This document shows, piece after piece, positions 15,796 through 21,485 of a stretch of 23,060 bases of DNA. Origin of the DNA: a virus; IMG/VR virus record IMGVR_UViG_3300037010_003624, positions 1-23,060 of that record; one strand, 5' to 3'. The position numbers and the translations under genes were made by a program. The notes beneath the pieces were generated by a model. The model saw only the letters and a list, made by a program, of their open reading frames with translations, did no database searches and was not told where the DNA came from. How positions within the stretch are numbered: position 1 is the first letter of the stretch; every line of letters starts with the position of its first letter.

Positions 15796-15890
15796 GTGTA
15801 GAAAAGGTGCAGCCGGCAAAGAACAGGTTTTATCCGAAGAACTTTGAGAGAGTTTTTATGACAGTCTTCGATCACTTTAATAGAAACTGA
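15786..15890 (+). CDS. Candidate small ORF after the GIY-YIG gene
   Basis: The 108 nt between the GIY-YIG stop and the zinc-knuckle gene hold an open frame from a GTG at 15786 to a TGA at 15888-15890 (34 residues, ending FERVFMTVFDHFNRN). The stop lies directly before the TTAAATAA element, as at other gene ends in this arm. The same DNA in a second frame reads CRKGAAGKEQVLSEEL before a TGA. Neither frame has a clear ribosome binding site. It could be a small gene, or a decayed C-terminal extension of the GIY-YIG protein. Confidence 0.22.
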   Translation: MGISVEKVQPAKNRFYPKNFERVFMTVFDHFNRN

Positions 15891-15898
15891 TTAAATAA
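15891..15898 (+). promoter_or_regulatory. TTAAATAA late-promoter-like element
   Basis: TTAAATAA ends 5 nt before the ATG at 15904, with the intervening bases CCGAA and no Shine-Dalgarno sequence. It resembles the T4-type late core TATAAATA and the CTAAATA form of related marine phages. Initiation 6-7 nt downstream would give a leaderless or nearly leaderless mRNA. Confidence 0.4.
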
Positions 15899-15903
15899 CC
15901 GAA

Positions 15904-16488
15904 ATGAAACAGTTAAATCGTTGTATGTTCTGCCAAAGTACTAGTTATGGCAAAGGTTGTCGCTACGCTCCAGGAGGAGTTCATTTTCATCCAGATGATC
16001 CAAAACATTGCTCTTATTGCGGATCATCCAATTACGGAACTGGATGCAAAGTTAATCCTGCAGGTAAGACGCATATTCACGGAATAATGTTTAACACAAT
16101 GTTCAAGGAGTCACTTATAAACGGATTCTATATGAACGAGCTACTTAAACCTATCTCTAGTCTTCCGGCTTATAAGCTCGGGATTATTAACATTAGAGGA
16201 GAAAGGATTAAAACTCCGGTTACTGAACAGGAACTTTCAGCTTATACTCCTGTCATGAGAACTTTGATTAGGATTAAAAGATATCTTGGACCGAAAACAG
16301 AACTTCTCGAGCAATCAACTCTCCTCGAAAAAGAGATTGGAGTACAGTATTCAAGTAAGAAGTACGTAACTCTCCTTGAGTATGAGAATAAATTTGAGCA
16401 TATTTTTAGTCAAATGCATGAAACAATCCAGGAAGCTTACTCCAATGGACTTTCTTTTGAGCAAATTGAGGCCTTGATTCGTAAATAA
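15904..16488 (+). CDS. Tandem zinc-knuckle protein
   Basis: A 194-residue protein with two copies of a small metal-binding module in the first 60 residues: C7-x2-C10, YGKGC19, then H27-x-H29; and C36-x2-C39, YGTGC48, then H57-x-H59. The cysteine positions repeat with a period of 29 residues, and both copies share the pattern S-x-x-YG-x-GC-x3-P-x-G. The remaining 130 residues are mainly helical, with KESLINGFYMNELL, two basic helices and a glutamate-rich C-terminus. I do not recognise a named family; similar paired Zn knuckles occur in hypothetical proteins of T4-like phages. A nucleic acid or protein-bridging role is possible but not shown. Confidence 0.75.
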   Translation: MKQLNRCMFCQSTSYGKGCRYAPGGVHFHPDDPKHCSYCGSSNYGTGCKVNPAGKTHIHGIMFNTMFKESLINGFYMNELLKPISSLPAYKLGIINIRGERIKTPVTEQELSAYTPVMRTLIRIKRYLGPKTELLEQSTLLEKEIGVQYSSKKYVTLLEYENKFEHIFSQMHETIQEAYSNGLSFEQIEALIRK

Positions 16489-16502
16489 ATTCAGCCTATA
16501 AT
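16474..16502 (+). promoter_or_regulatory. Sigma70-like promoter, leaderless arrangement
   Basis: TTGATT (16474-16479), a 17-nt spacer and a consensus TATAAT (16497-16502) start inside the end of the zinc-knuckle gene. Only 6 nt separate the -10 box from the ATG at 16509, so transcription would start at or next to the A of the start codon. Confidence 0.6.
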
Positions 16503-16508
16503 CTATTT

Positions 16509-17021
16509 ATGAGTAAAAGAGATTATACAGAACAGAGAATTTGTACAATCGACTACTATCCATTACTTGAAGGTGCCCTAAAAGATCTTTTACTGCTCTG
16601 TAAGAAACATAACATACAAACGACCAGAAGTAATTCAAAGGACTTTACAAAGCTATTCTATCATTATTGCTTAGAACGATTCATTGGAGGATATACAAAG
16701 TGTCAATCAAAGTATCCAAAAGTATTAGTTATCTATCCAAAGCCTGGAAGAGGTCCTCTTCAAACATTTACAAGCAATGGTCTTGAAAGAGTATTAAAAG
16801 TTCTTCCGATTCCTTGGTGTAAATGTAAAAGCTTTGATAGTCCGGATACTGTAATTGCAGCTCTTGGTAGACTTTCAACACAAAAGCCTAATACACAAAA
16901 ACTTAATAAATTTGCAAAGACTCATGAACTTATTAGTTTTCTGAAGAGAAGTAAGAGATTCAAAGCGTTTCCAACTGGATCCATTGAATCAAATGAAGAG
17001 ATAGTTGATCAATTACATTAA
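16509..17021 (+). CDS. Conserved hypothetical phage protein
   Basis: A 170-residue protein that I do not recognise. It has a helical N-terminal half (YYPLLEGALKDLLLLCKKHN; DFTKLFYHYCLERFIGG), a central strand-turn segment VLVIYPKPGRGPLQTF, and a basic C-terminus (LISFLKRSKRFKAF). There are five cysteines, including WCKCKS near residue 104, but no regular metal-binding spacing. No signal peptide or membrane segment is evident. It has its own sigma70-like promoter and is followed by a TTAAATAA element that overlaps its stop codon. Confidence 0.6.
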   Translation: MSKRDYTEQRICTIDYYPLLEGALKDLLLLCKKHNIQTTRSNSKDFTKLFYHYCLERFIGGYTKCQSKYPKVLVIYPKPGRGPLQTFTSNGLERVLKVLPIPWCKCKSFDSPDTVIAALGRLSTQKPNTQKLNKFAKTHELISFLKRSKRFKAFPTGSIESNEEIVDQLH

Positions 17022-17025
17022 ATAA
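17018..17025 (+). promoter_or_regulatory. TTAAATAA late-promoter-like element
   Basis: This element overlaps the stop codon of the preceding gene and ends 10 nt before the ATG at 17036. There is no Shine-Dalgarno sequence between it and the start codon. Confidence 0.38.
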
Positions 17026-17035
17026 ACATACTATC

Positions 17036-17290
17036 ATGTCACGCTTTCAAGAACTATACCAGCAAATTGTAGAGGATATAGCTGCTCCTCAGGCTCCTAT
17101 TGCGCAGGCAGCTCCTCAAGCAAATACTCCGAAGCCAACTCTACAAGGAACTAATGATCCGAAAGTAAAGCAAGCAGCTCAAGCACTTGGAGTTCATCCA
17201 GAAGATCTGTTTAAAGCTCTCACAGGTCCTGATACCACTCACACTTATCCTGGACAAATTTCAGCTCCAGCACCATCAGCTACTGCTTAA
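17036..17290 (+). CDS. Small Ala/Pro/Gln-rich phage protein
   Basis: An 84-residue protein of unknown function. The first 15 residues (MSRFQELYQQIVEDI) follow the same F-x-x-L-Y/I-x-x-x-x-x-E-D pattern as other right-arm proteins. A linker rich in Ala, Pro and Gln follows (about residues 16-42), then a short helical segment DPKVKQAAQALGVHPEDLFKAL resembling a small helical repeat, and a Pro-rich tail. The layout suggests a flexible internal or structural protein more than an enzyme. It lies between two TTAAATAA elements. Confidence 0.6.
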   Translation: MSRFQELYQQIVEDIAAPQAPIAQAAPQANTPKPTLQGTNDPKVKQAAQALGVHPEDLFKALTGPDTTHTYPGQISAPAPSATA

Positions 17291-17294
17291 ATAA
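17287..17294 (+). promoter_or_regulatory. TTAAATAA late-promoter-like element
   Basis: The element contains the stop codon of the preceding gene and ends 3 nt before the ATG at 17298. This arrangement would give an essentially leaderless message for the first part of the fractured ligase-like gene. Confidence 0.35.
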
Positions 17295-17297
17295 TGG

Positions 17298-17822
17298 ATG
17301 CTTCCTCAAGCCTTTACACAATTTTATAAAGATACCTACAGAGGCTGCTTAATCGTTGAGGAATCTGAAGGTGTCTTAAAGCATCTTACTCATCTTGAAG
17401 AATTAATTCTTACAAGAAAAGAGGAGGGTCTAAAAATTGCTCTACATATTATTGAGCAGCTTTATAAGGTCTTTGTAGGTCATAATGATGCAAAAATTTT
17501 AGTCACAACTAAATATGACGGATGTATTCATCCCGAATCTAAGCTTATTACAGATAGAGGTCATATTGAGATCGAAAAAATTATTAATTCAAAAGAAAAT
17601 ATTAAAGTCTTGTCTCATAATTTTAGTACCGGTTTAGACGAATGGAATGTTGCTGAATTTCCAAGAATTAATAATAATGAAAAAAAGTGGGTTGAAATAA
17701 CTTTAGAAGATGATTCAACATTTAAATGTACCGCAGATCATAGGGTATATACTGAAAATAGAGGATGGGTTGAGGCACAATTCTTAACATCTATAGATAT
17801 TTTAAAAGAAATACATCCATAA
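17298..17822 (+). CDS. Ligase-fold nucleotidyltransferase, N-terminal part, fused to N-intein
   Basis: Residues 1-75 are the N-terminal extein of a covalent nucleotidyltransferase of the ATP-dependent ligase/capping-enzyme type, ending exactly in motif I: TTKYDG, with K72 as the expected AMP-accepting lysine. Residues 76-174 are the N-half of an intein that starts with C76 (CIHPESKLITDRGH). The rest of motif I (SPAF) is encoded only 0.8 kb downstream in another ORF. Alone this 174-residue protein cannot be an active ligase. A competing ATG at 17294 leads to a stop after 11 codons, so 17298 was chosen. It is followed by an HNH endonuclease gene 6 nt downstream. Confidence 0.85.
   Translation: MLPQAFTQFYKDTYRGCLIVEESEGVLKHLTHLEELILTRKEEGLKIALHIIEQLYKVFVGHNDAKILVTTKYDGCIHPESKLITDRGHIEIEKIINSKENIKVLSHNFSTGLDEWNVAEFPRINNNEKKWVEITLEDDSTFKCTADHRVYTENRGWVEAQFLTSIDILKEIHP
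17523..17819 (+). other. N-half of a split intein (99 aa)
   Basis: Residues 76-174 of the preceding ORF. Block A starts with the nucleophilic Cys76 and CIHPESKLITD, and block B is STFKCTADHRVYT with T-x-x-H formed by T-A-D-H. The frame stops shortly after block B, in the place where contiguous inteins carry an endonuclease domain. The length of 99 residues agrees with N-halves of natural phage-type split inteins (about 90-105). The partner is at 18217-18330. Confidence 0.85.
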
Positions 17823-17828
17823 CATCTG

Positions 17829-18227
17829 ATGGATACCATAAATAAAGAACGGAGTGTAGAGAATGTAAAACCTAAGTTTGCTGCAGCGTTTAGTGTTTAT
17901 AGACAAAAAGTTGAAGGGGTTACCAAAGAAACTATTAAAGAAATAATTAAGAAAGGTGAGGTTCCTTCGCGTTGTGAATATACAGGAATAGAATTTGCTG
18001 ACGTACGAGGAAAAGCTAATCCAAATGACTGGTACAAAAGATCTGTTGATCATAAAATCAGCATTTTAAAATGTTTTTTGACAAACATTGAACCTGGTAT
18101 TGCCGGAGGAAGAAGCAACATTTCTTTTGGTTTAAAGTATGTTAATAATATAAAAGGTAATATGGATAGTGATTACTTTATAAAGACATACTGTAAAGAT
18201 TTAATAAGTACACTTAATGAGAATTAA
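17829..18227 (+). CDS. Free-standing HNH homing endonuclease-like protein
   Basis: A 132-residue protein placed between the two intein halves. The HNH-type core is CEYTGIEF (49-56), RSVDHKISI (71-79, with D74-H75 as the first catalytic pair), then GGRSNISFGLKYVNNIKGN (93-111), whose asparagines N97 and N106/N107 are the remaining H-N-H positions. The N-terminal 45 residues are basic and helical and may bind DNA. The ORF begins 6 nt after the N-intein stop and its end overlaps the C-intein ORF by 11 nt. This gene probably mobilises the interrupted allele, as suggested for endonucleases found in fractured genes of environmental phages, though the enzymes described there are often of a different (Vsr-like) family. 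Confidence 0.72.
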   Translation: MDTINKERSVENVKPKFAAAFSVYRQKVEGVTKETIKEIIKKGEVPSRCEYTGIEFADVRGKANPNDWYKRSVDHKISILKCFLTNIEPGIAGGRSNISFGLKYVNNIKGNMDSDYFIKTYCKDLISTLNEN

Positions 18228-18330
18228 AAGCGTTAAAATTTTAACTGAAAAATACCCTGAATGTGATATCACTACACTAACGGAAAATTTTTATGTGCAT
18301 ACAGGAGTAACATCCTTTCTCATACATAAT
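18217..18330 (+). other. C-half of a split intein (38 aa)
   Basis: Residues 1-38 of the downstream ORF. Block F is visible as CDITTLTENFYVHTG (16-30) and block G as SFLIHN (33-38), with the His37-Asn38 pair expected for Asn cyclisation, and Ser39 as the +1 nucleophile. Length fits natural C-halves (35-40 residues). Together with the 99-residue N-half it forms a 137-residue minimal intein without an internal endonuclease. Confidence 0.85.
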
Positions 18331-19353
18331 TCTCCGGCATTCATATGTGGTATTAATCCTGAAAATAGAAAGTTTTTCATATCAACAAAAAGTCTTGGCA
18401 ACGTTGAGCCTAAGATAAATTATACAGCAGAGGATATTCAACGCAATCACGGCAATGCTCCCGGCCTAGTTGACAAGCTTAAATTAGGACTTCAGTATTT
18501 TCCGACTATTATTAAAAACGGAATATATCAGGGAGACTTTATGTTTGATCATAAATCACTCGGCGAGCTTATAAGTGATGCAGTGACGTATATTACCTTT
18601 AAGCCTAATACGATTATATACGCAATTCCAAAAGACTCCCCTGAAGGTCAAAAGGTACTTCGCGCAAAAGTCGGCGCGGTTATTCACACACAATATACTG
18701 GCCCGTCTCTCACACAGCTTAAAAAAACATTTGGTGCATCAGTATCAAGCTTTCCTAAAGATGATAATATATGGATGGAGGATGCAAATTTTAAAGATGT
18801 GTCTGGTAACGTTCTTCTTACAGACGAAGAATCTAATAATGTCAGACACCTTACAAGCACTATAAAATCAGCAGCAAGCCTTACAGAGTGGAATGCAATT
18901 CCTGATAATATCTACGCTTTAATTAGTATTTTTTGCAACACATTAATTAGACAGCAAAAGTTTATTGATGATCCGGAAGAATCTCTTACTGATTTTATTA
19001 AGTGGTATTTGGAAAGAACAAATAAAGATATTAAAAAACTTAAGACTGTTTCAAGTAAGCAAAAAAAAGAAGAATTACGCAATAAAATTATTGACGATAT
19101 TAACGAGCATAAAATAACTTATTTGAATATTTTTCATATTACAAAAGTACTTGAACGACTAAAGATGGTTTTTGTAAACAAATACAATGCAGCAGTAAAA
19201 ACAAAGCAATTTATTTCAAGCGAAAATGGTGATCTCGTTGCTACTGATCCTGAGGGATATGTTGCAGTTGATCACATAGGAAATGCTGTAAAAATAATAA
19301 ACCGTTTGGAATTTTCGCGCGCCAACCTAACACAACCAAAAACATGGAAGTAA
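18217..19353 (+). CDS. Ligase-fold nucleotidyltransferase, C-terminal part, preceded by C-intein
   Basis: Residues 1-38 are a C-intein ending at N38, and residues 39-378 are extein that completes the nucleotidyltransferase. SPAFICG (39-45) continues motif I (KYDG/SPAF), GIYQGDFMF (102-110) fits motif III, PEGYVAVDH (345-353) fits motif IV (EG-x-V), and GNAVKIINR (355-363) fits motif V (K-x-x-N/K). The spliced protein would have 415 residues. The fold is that of ATP-dependent ligases and capping enzymes; related uncharacterised proteins occur in T4-like phages. The nucleic acid substrate is unknown. The ATG overlaps the end of the HNH gene by 11 nt; there is no strong Shine-Dalgarno sequence. 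Confidence 0.85.
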   Translation: MRIKSVKILTEKYPECDITTLTENFYVHTGVTSFLIHNSPAFICGINPENRKFFISTKSLGNVEPKINYTAEDIQRNHGNAPGLVDKLKLGLQYFPTIIKNGIYQGDFMFDHKSLGELISDAVTYITFKPNTIIYAIPKDSPEGQKVLRAKVGAVIHTQYTGPSLTQLKKTFGASVSSFPKDDNIWMEDANFKDVSGNVLLTDEESNNVRHLTSTIKSAASLTEWNAIPDNIYALISIFCNTLIRQQKFIDDPEESLTDFIKWYLERTNKDIKKLKTVSSKQKKEELRNKIIDDINEHKITYLNIFHITKVLERLKMVFVNKYNAAVKTKQFISSENGDLVATDPEGYVAVDHIGNAVKIINRLEFSRANLTQPKTWK

Positions 19354-19406
19354 TATCACCTGAAATTGAAGGTATTATACCACTACAAGGAGAAAAATTT
19401 AAGTGA
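19344..19406 (+). CDS. Candidate 20-residue leader ORF
   Basis: An ATG at 19344, in the end of the ligase-like gene, opens a 20-codon frame (MEVISPEIEGIIPLQGEKFK) that ends in a TGA overlapping the GTG start of the next gene (GTGA). The arrangement would couple translation to the GTG-started nucleotidylyltransferase. It may be chance, and the 11-nt palindrome GGTATTATACC at 19371-19381 lies within it. Confidence 0.25.
   Translation: MEVISPEIEGIIPLQGEKFK
19387..19392 (+). promoter_or_regulatory. Strong ribosome binding site for a GTG start
   Basis: AAGGAG lies 10 nt upstream of the GTG at 19403. It is one of the few consensus Shine-Dalgarno sequences in the right arm and decides the start of the nucleotidylyltransferase gene, which otherwise would have no in-frame ATG before the catalytic domain. 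Confidence 0.6.
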
Positions 19407-20089
19407 TAGACTTTCGTTCATTCTTTCTAAAGGAAACAAGCGACCCTCGTCTTGGAGTTCGCGATGTTACCGCTCCTCGAATATCTAACACAGAATTAGA
19501 GCATAAACTTCTGGTTATATTTCCTGGCCGCTTTCAGCCCTTTCATAAGGGGCATGCAAAAACTTATAACTCACTGTGTAAGAGATTTACACAAGGTGAA
19601 GTATTTATTGCTACATCAAATGTTGTAAATGAAAAATCTCCATTCAGCTTTAAAGAGAAGCTTAGTATTATCGAGTTCTTTGGAATTCCAGGACATAGAG
19701 TAGTTCAAGTTTCTGATCCATACAAAGCTATAGAAATTACAAAAAAGTATAATCCAGATTCTACTTCTTTAATATTCGCACTATCTCAGAAAGACTCTGA
19801 TCGCTTTAGCTACGGAAAAAAGAAAGACGGATCTGCTGCGTATCTAAAACGATATGAAGATGTTAATGGCAGTAATCATCTTCTTGATCCCTTTGCGAGA
19901 CATGGATATATAACAGTTGAATGTGTTGAGCAATTCAAAGTACAAGGTAAGACTGTAATAAGCGCTTCTGAAATTAGAGAAATGTATAAAGTAGGAAGTG
20001 ATCAACAAAGAAAGCAAATCATTATTGACCTGTATGGCAAATTCAGTGAAAATATATATAAACTGTTTAATAGTAAACTAATTACTTGA
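19403..20089 (+). CDS. Nicotinamide-nucleotide adenylyltransferase-like protein
   Basis: A 228-residue HIGH-superfamily nucleotidylyltransferase. The motif GRFQPFHKGH (42-51) is the NMN adenylyltransferase form of the T/H-x-G-H signature, and ISASEIR (186-192) is the C-terminal ISxTxxR motif with Ala for Ser and Ser for Thr. NMNAT-type enzymes join nicotinamide mononucleotide and ATP to give NAD+. A role for NMN is suggested by GRFQPFHxGH, but cytidylyltransferase activity cannot be excluded. The first 34 residues precede the domain and begin MIDFRSFFLKETSD, resembling the N-terminal segment shared by neighbouring proteins. A P-loop gene that could be the kinase of a NadR-like pair is 1.4 kb downstream. 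Confidence 0.8.
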   Translation: MIDFRSFFLKETSDPRLGVRDVTAPRISNTELEHKLLVIFPGRFQPFHKGHAKTYNSLCKRFTQGEVFIATSNVVNEKSPFSFKEKLSIIEFFGIPGHRVVQVSDPYKAIEITKKYNPDSTSLIFALSQKDSDRFSYGKKKDGSAAYLKRYEDVNGSNHLLDPFARHGYITVECVEQFKVQGKTVISASEIREMYKVGSDQQRKQIIIDLYGKFSENIYKLFNSKLIT

Positions 20090-20113
20090 ACTTAGTGTGT
20101 AAGTTATTATACT
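20086..20113 (+). promoter_or_regulatory. Sigma70-like promoter, leaderless arrangement
   Basis: TTGAAC (20086-20091), a 16-nt spacer and TATACT (20108-20113), then exactly 6 nt to the ATG at 20120. The -10 region is part of the inverted repeat GTAAGT-TATTAT-ACTTAC (20099-20116), which could be an operator or a chance palindrome. Confidence 0.55.
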
Positions 20114-20116
20114 TAC
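20099..20116 (+). repeat. Inverted repeat overlapping the -10 box
   Basis: GTAAGT (20099-20104) and ACTTAC (20111-20116) are a perfect 6-bp inverted repeat around TATTAT. It covers the promoter -10 region in front of the 107-residue protein. A weak AU-rich hairpin; operator-like geometry, but no evidence of a regulator in the window. Confidence 0.35.
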
Positions 20117-20119
20117 AAC

Positions 20120-20443
20120 ATGAACATCACAGATTCACAGCACTCGGAGGAGATTGATGCAATCATTCTTAATCAAACTCTAACAGATAGAGAAAATAAC
20201 CTCATCATTGAGTCTCTACTCTTTTCGTCGTCCGTAAACGTTGGAGGTTATTGGCAAGAAGAAGATATTACAGATATAGTTGAAATCGCCAAAAAACTCA
20301 GGAGAGAAAATACAAAATTAAAAAACATTGTATTTTATGAATCAGAAGAAGATAGACTTAAGGGATACGAAGATCAATGGGCTGGAGACATTAAGAAGAG
20401 CTTTGGTGACAATATCAGCGTTCTTGATCTTAATCAAGCGTAA
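20120..20443 (+). CDS. Hypothetical phage protein (107 aa)
   Basis: A small acidic protein that I do not recognise. It has a helical N-terminal part (LTDRENNLIIESLLFSS), a central GGYWQEEDITDIVEIAKKLR, and a C-terminal part with KNIVFYESEEDRLKGYEDQW. No cysteines, metal motif, signal peptide or membrane segment is visible. It is preceded by a sigma70-like promoter with no leader and followed at 3 nt by another small gene, so the two are probably co-transcribed. Confidence 0.6.
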   Translation: MNITDSQHSEEIDAIILNQTLTDRENNLIIESLLFSSSVNVGGYWQEEDITDIVEIAKKLRRENTKLKNIVFYESEEDRLKGYEDQWAGDIKKSFGDNISVLDLNQA

Positions 20444-20446
20444 AAA

Positions 20447-20674
20447 ATGGAGGAGGTAACAACTTACAAAATTCAGATTACATCTAAATTATCAAATAGA
20501 TGGTGCGATTACGGATTCAAAAGGGATGTAGAATCAATTGATAGCATTAAGGATCAATTTCTAAACATATTAGAGTCATATCCTCCATCATGGCAATTTA
20601 GGATTATTAAAACAGTGACAACATCTACACCGATTATGGAAAGTGTAGGAAAGCAAAAAGAACTGGAATCTTAA
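20447..20674 (+). CDS. Hypothetical phage protein (75 aa)
   Basis: A 75-residue protein, unrecognised, 3 nt after the preceding gene. The pattern TYKIQITSKLSNRWCDYGFKR followed by a helix and WQFRIIKTVT suggests a small alpha/beta protein with two outer strands. No known motif. The ATG was taken as the first in frame; the GGAGG directly after it belongs to codons 2-3 and is not a ribosome binding site. Probably translated together with the gene before it. Confidence 0.55.
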   Translation: MEEVTTYKIQITSKLSNRWCDYGFKRDVESIDSIKDQFLNILESYPPSWQFRIIKTVTTSTPIMESVGKQKELES

Positions 20675-20685
20675 AATAAGGAGAT

Positions 20686-20691
20686 TATAAT
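20686..20691 (+). promoter_or_regulatory. TATAAT -10 box, 6 nt before queE start
   Basis: TATAAT lies within the perfect 10-bp palindrome GATTATAATC (20683-20692) and ends 6 nt before the ATG at 20698. The -35 region (CTGGAA) is weak. An AAGGAG at 20678-20683 is too far (14 nt) from the ATG for an ideal ribosome binding site, though it may be used if transcription starts further upstream. Confidence 0.4.
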
Positions 20692-20697
20692 CAAAAC

Positions 20698-21453
20698 ATG
20701 AGCAATGACTTTTTGTTAGTAAGTGATGATGGCCCCGGATTTTATACTTTGGAGGGAGAGGGTGAACATATAGGTAGACCTAGTGTATTTTTTCGTTTAG
20801 CGGGATGCAATTTGACCTGCAAGAGCTTCGCTTCGCCTGATTCTCCTCATGGATGTGATTCCTTTATCTCCTGGTCAATTAAAAATAAAACTTCCTTTAA
20901 GGACATTTTTAAGTTTTATAAAGATAATCTTCTTATTGACAATCTTAAAAACGGTGCTATCTGGAAGCTAACTGGCGGTGAACCGCTTCAACAGCAGAAG
21001 AAGCTTTTACCCTTTGTGAAAGAATTTATAAAAAAATACGAGTTTCAGCCGCGTATTGATTTCGAGACAAATGCAACAATAACTCCCGATAGAGGATGGG
21101 TTGAACACGAAGTTGGTGCAACATTTACCACCTCTCCTAAATTAACAACAAATGGAGATCCAGAGAGTAAAACATATAAACCAGATGTTCTTCGTTGGCA
21201 TGTAGAGCAAAATTCAGGCTTTAAATTTGTCATCACTTCAGATAGAGATATTGAGGAGATTTGGAAAAAATATGTCGATGATAAGGAAGATATTCATGTG
21301 CCCTTAAATCGTATTTGGTTTATGCCTTGCTGCGGATCAAGACAGGAACTTATTGATAAATCTCCAGCCGTTGCAGAGTTTGCAAAAGCAATGGGTGTTA
21401 ATTTTAGTCCGAGATTACAACTTTTGATTTGGAACAAAGCCCTACGTGTTTGA
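20698..21453 (+). CDS. queE: QueE-like 7-carboxy-7-deazaguanine synthase (radical SAM)
   Basis: A 251-residue radical SAM enzyme of the QueE type, which converts 6-carboxytetrahydropterin to 7-carboxy-7-deazaguanine in the preQ0 pathway; many phages use preQ0 derivatives to modify genomic guanine. FYTLEGEGEHIGRPSVFFRL (15-34) matches the N-terminal substrate strand, and LTGGEPLQQ (91-99) is the SAM-binding GGE motif. The iron-sulphur cysteines are C37 and C41 followed by C53 in GCDSF, so the spacing is C-x3-C-x11-C instead of C-x3-C-x2-C. The late segment IWFMPCCGSRQELI contains the usual 'Q/P-x-D-x-x' part of QueE in altered form. FolE, QueD and QueC genes are not in the window. Confidence 0.82.
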   Translation: MSNDFLLVSDDGPGFYTLEGEGEHIGRPSVFFRLAGCNLTCKSFASPDSPHGCDSFISWSIKNKTSFKDIFKFYKDNLLIDNLKNGAIWKLTGGEPLQQQKKLLPFVKEFIKKYEFQPRIDFETNATITPDRGWVEHEVGATFTTSPKLTTNGDPESKTYKPDVLRWHVEQNSGFKFVITSDRDIEEIWKKYVDDKEDIHVPLNRIWFMPCCGSRQELIDKSPAVAEFAKAMGVNFSPRLQLLIWNKALRV

Positions 21454-21476
21454 TAAAGAGCTCAGAGTAGTATAAT
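21450..21476 (+). promoter_or_regulatory. Sigma70-like promoter before the P-loop gene
   Basis: TTGATA (21450-21455, overlapping the queE stop) and TATAAT (21471-21476) are 15 nt apart, which is shorter than ideal. The ATG at 21486 is 9 nt after the -10 box, leaving a leader of about 3 nt. Confidence 0.45.
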
Positions 21477-21485
21477 TAAACATAT

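Noticed and set aside
17294-17329. ATG at 17294 as the start of the fractured ligase-like gene
   Set aside because: That frame reads 11 codons and stops, whereas the ATG at 17298 opens the extein frame.
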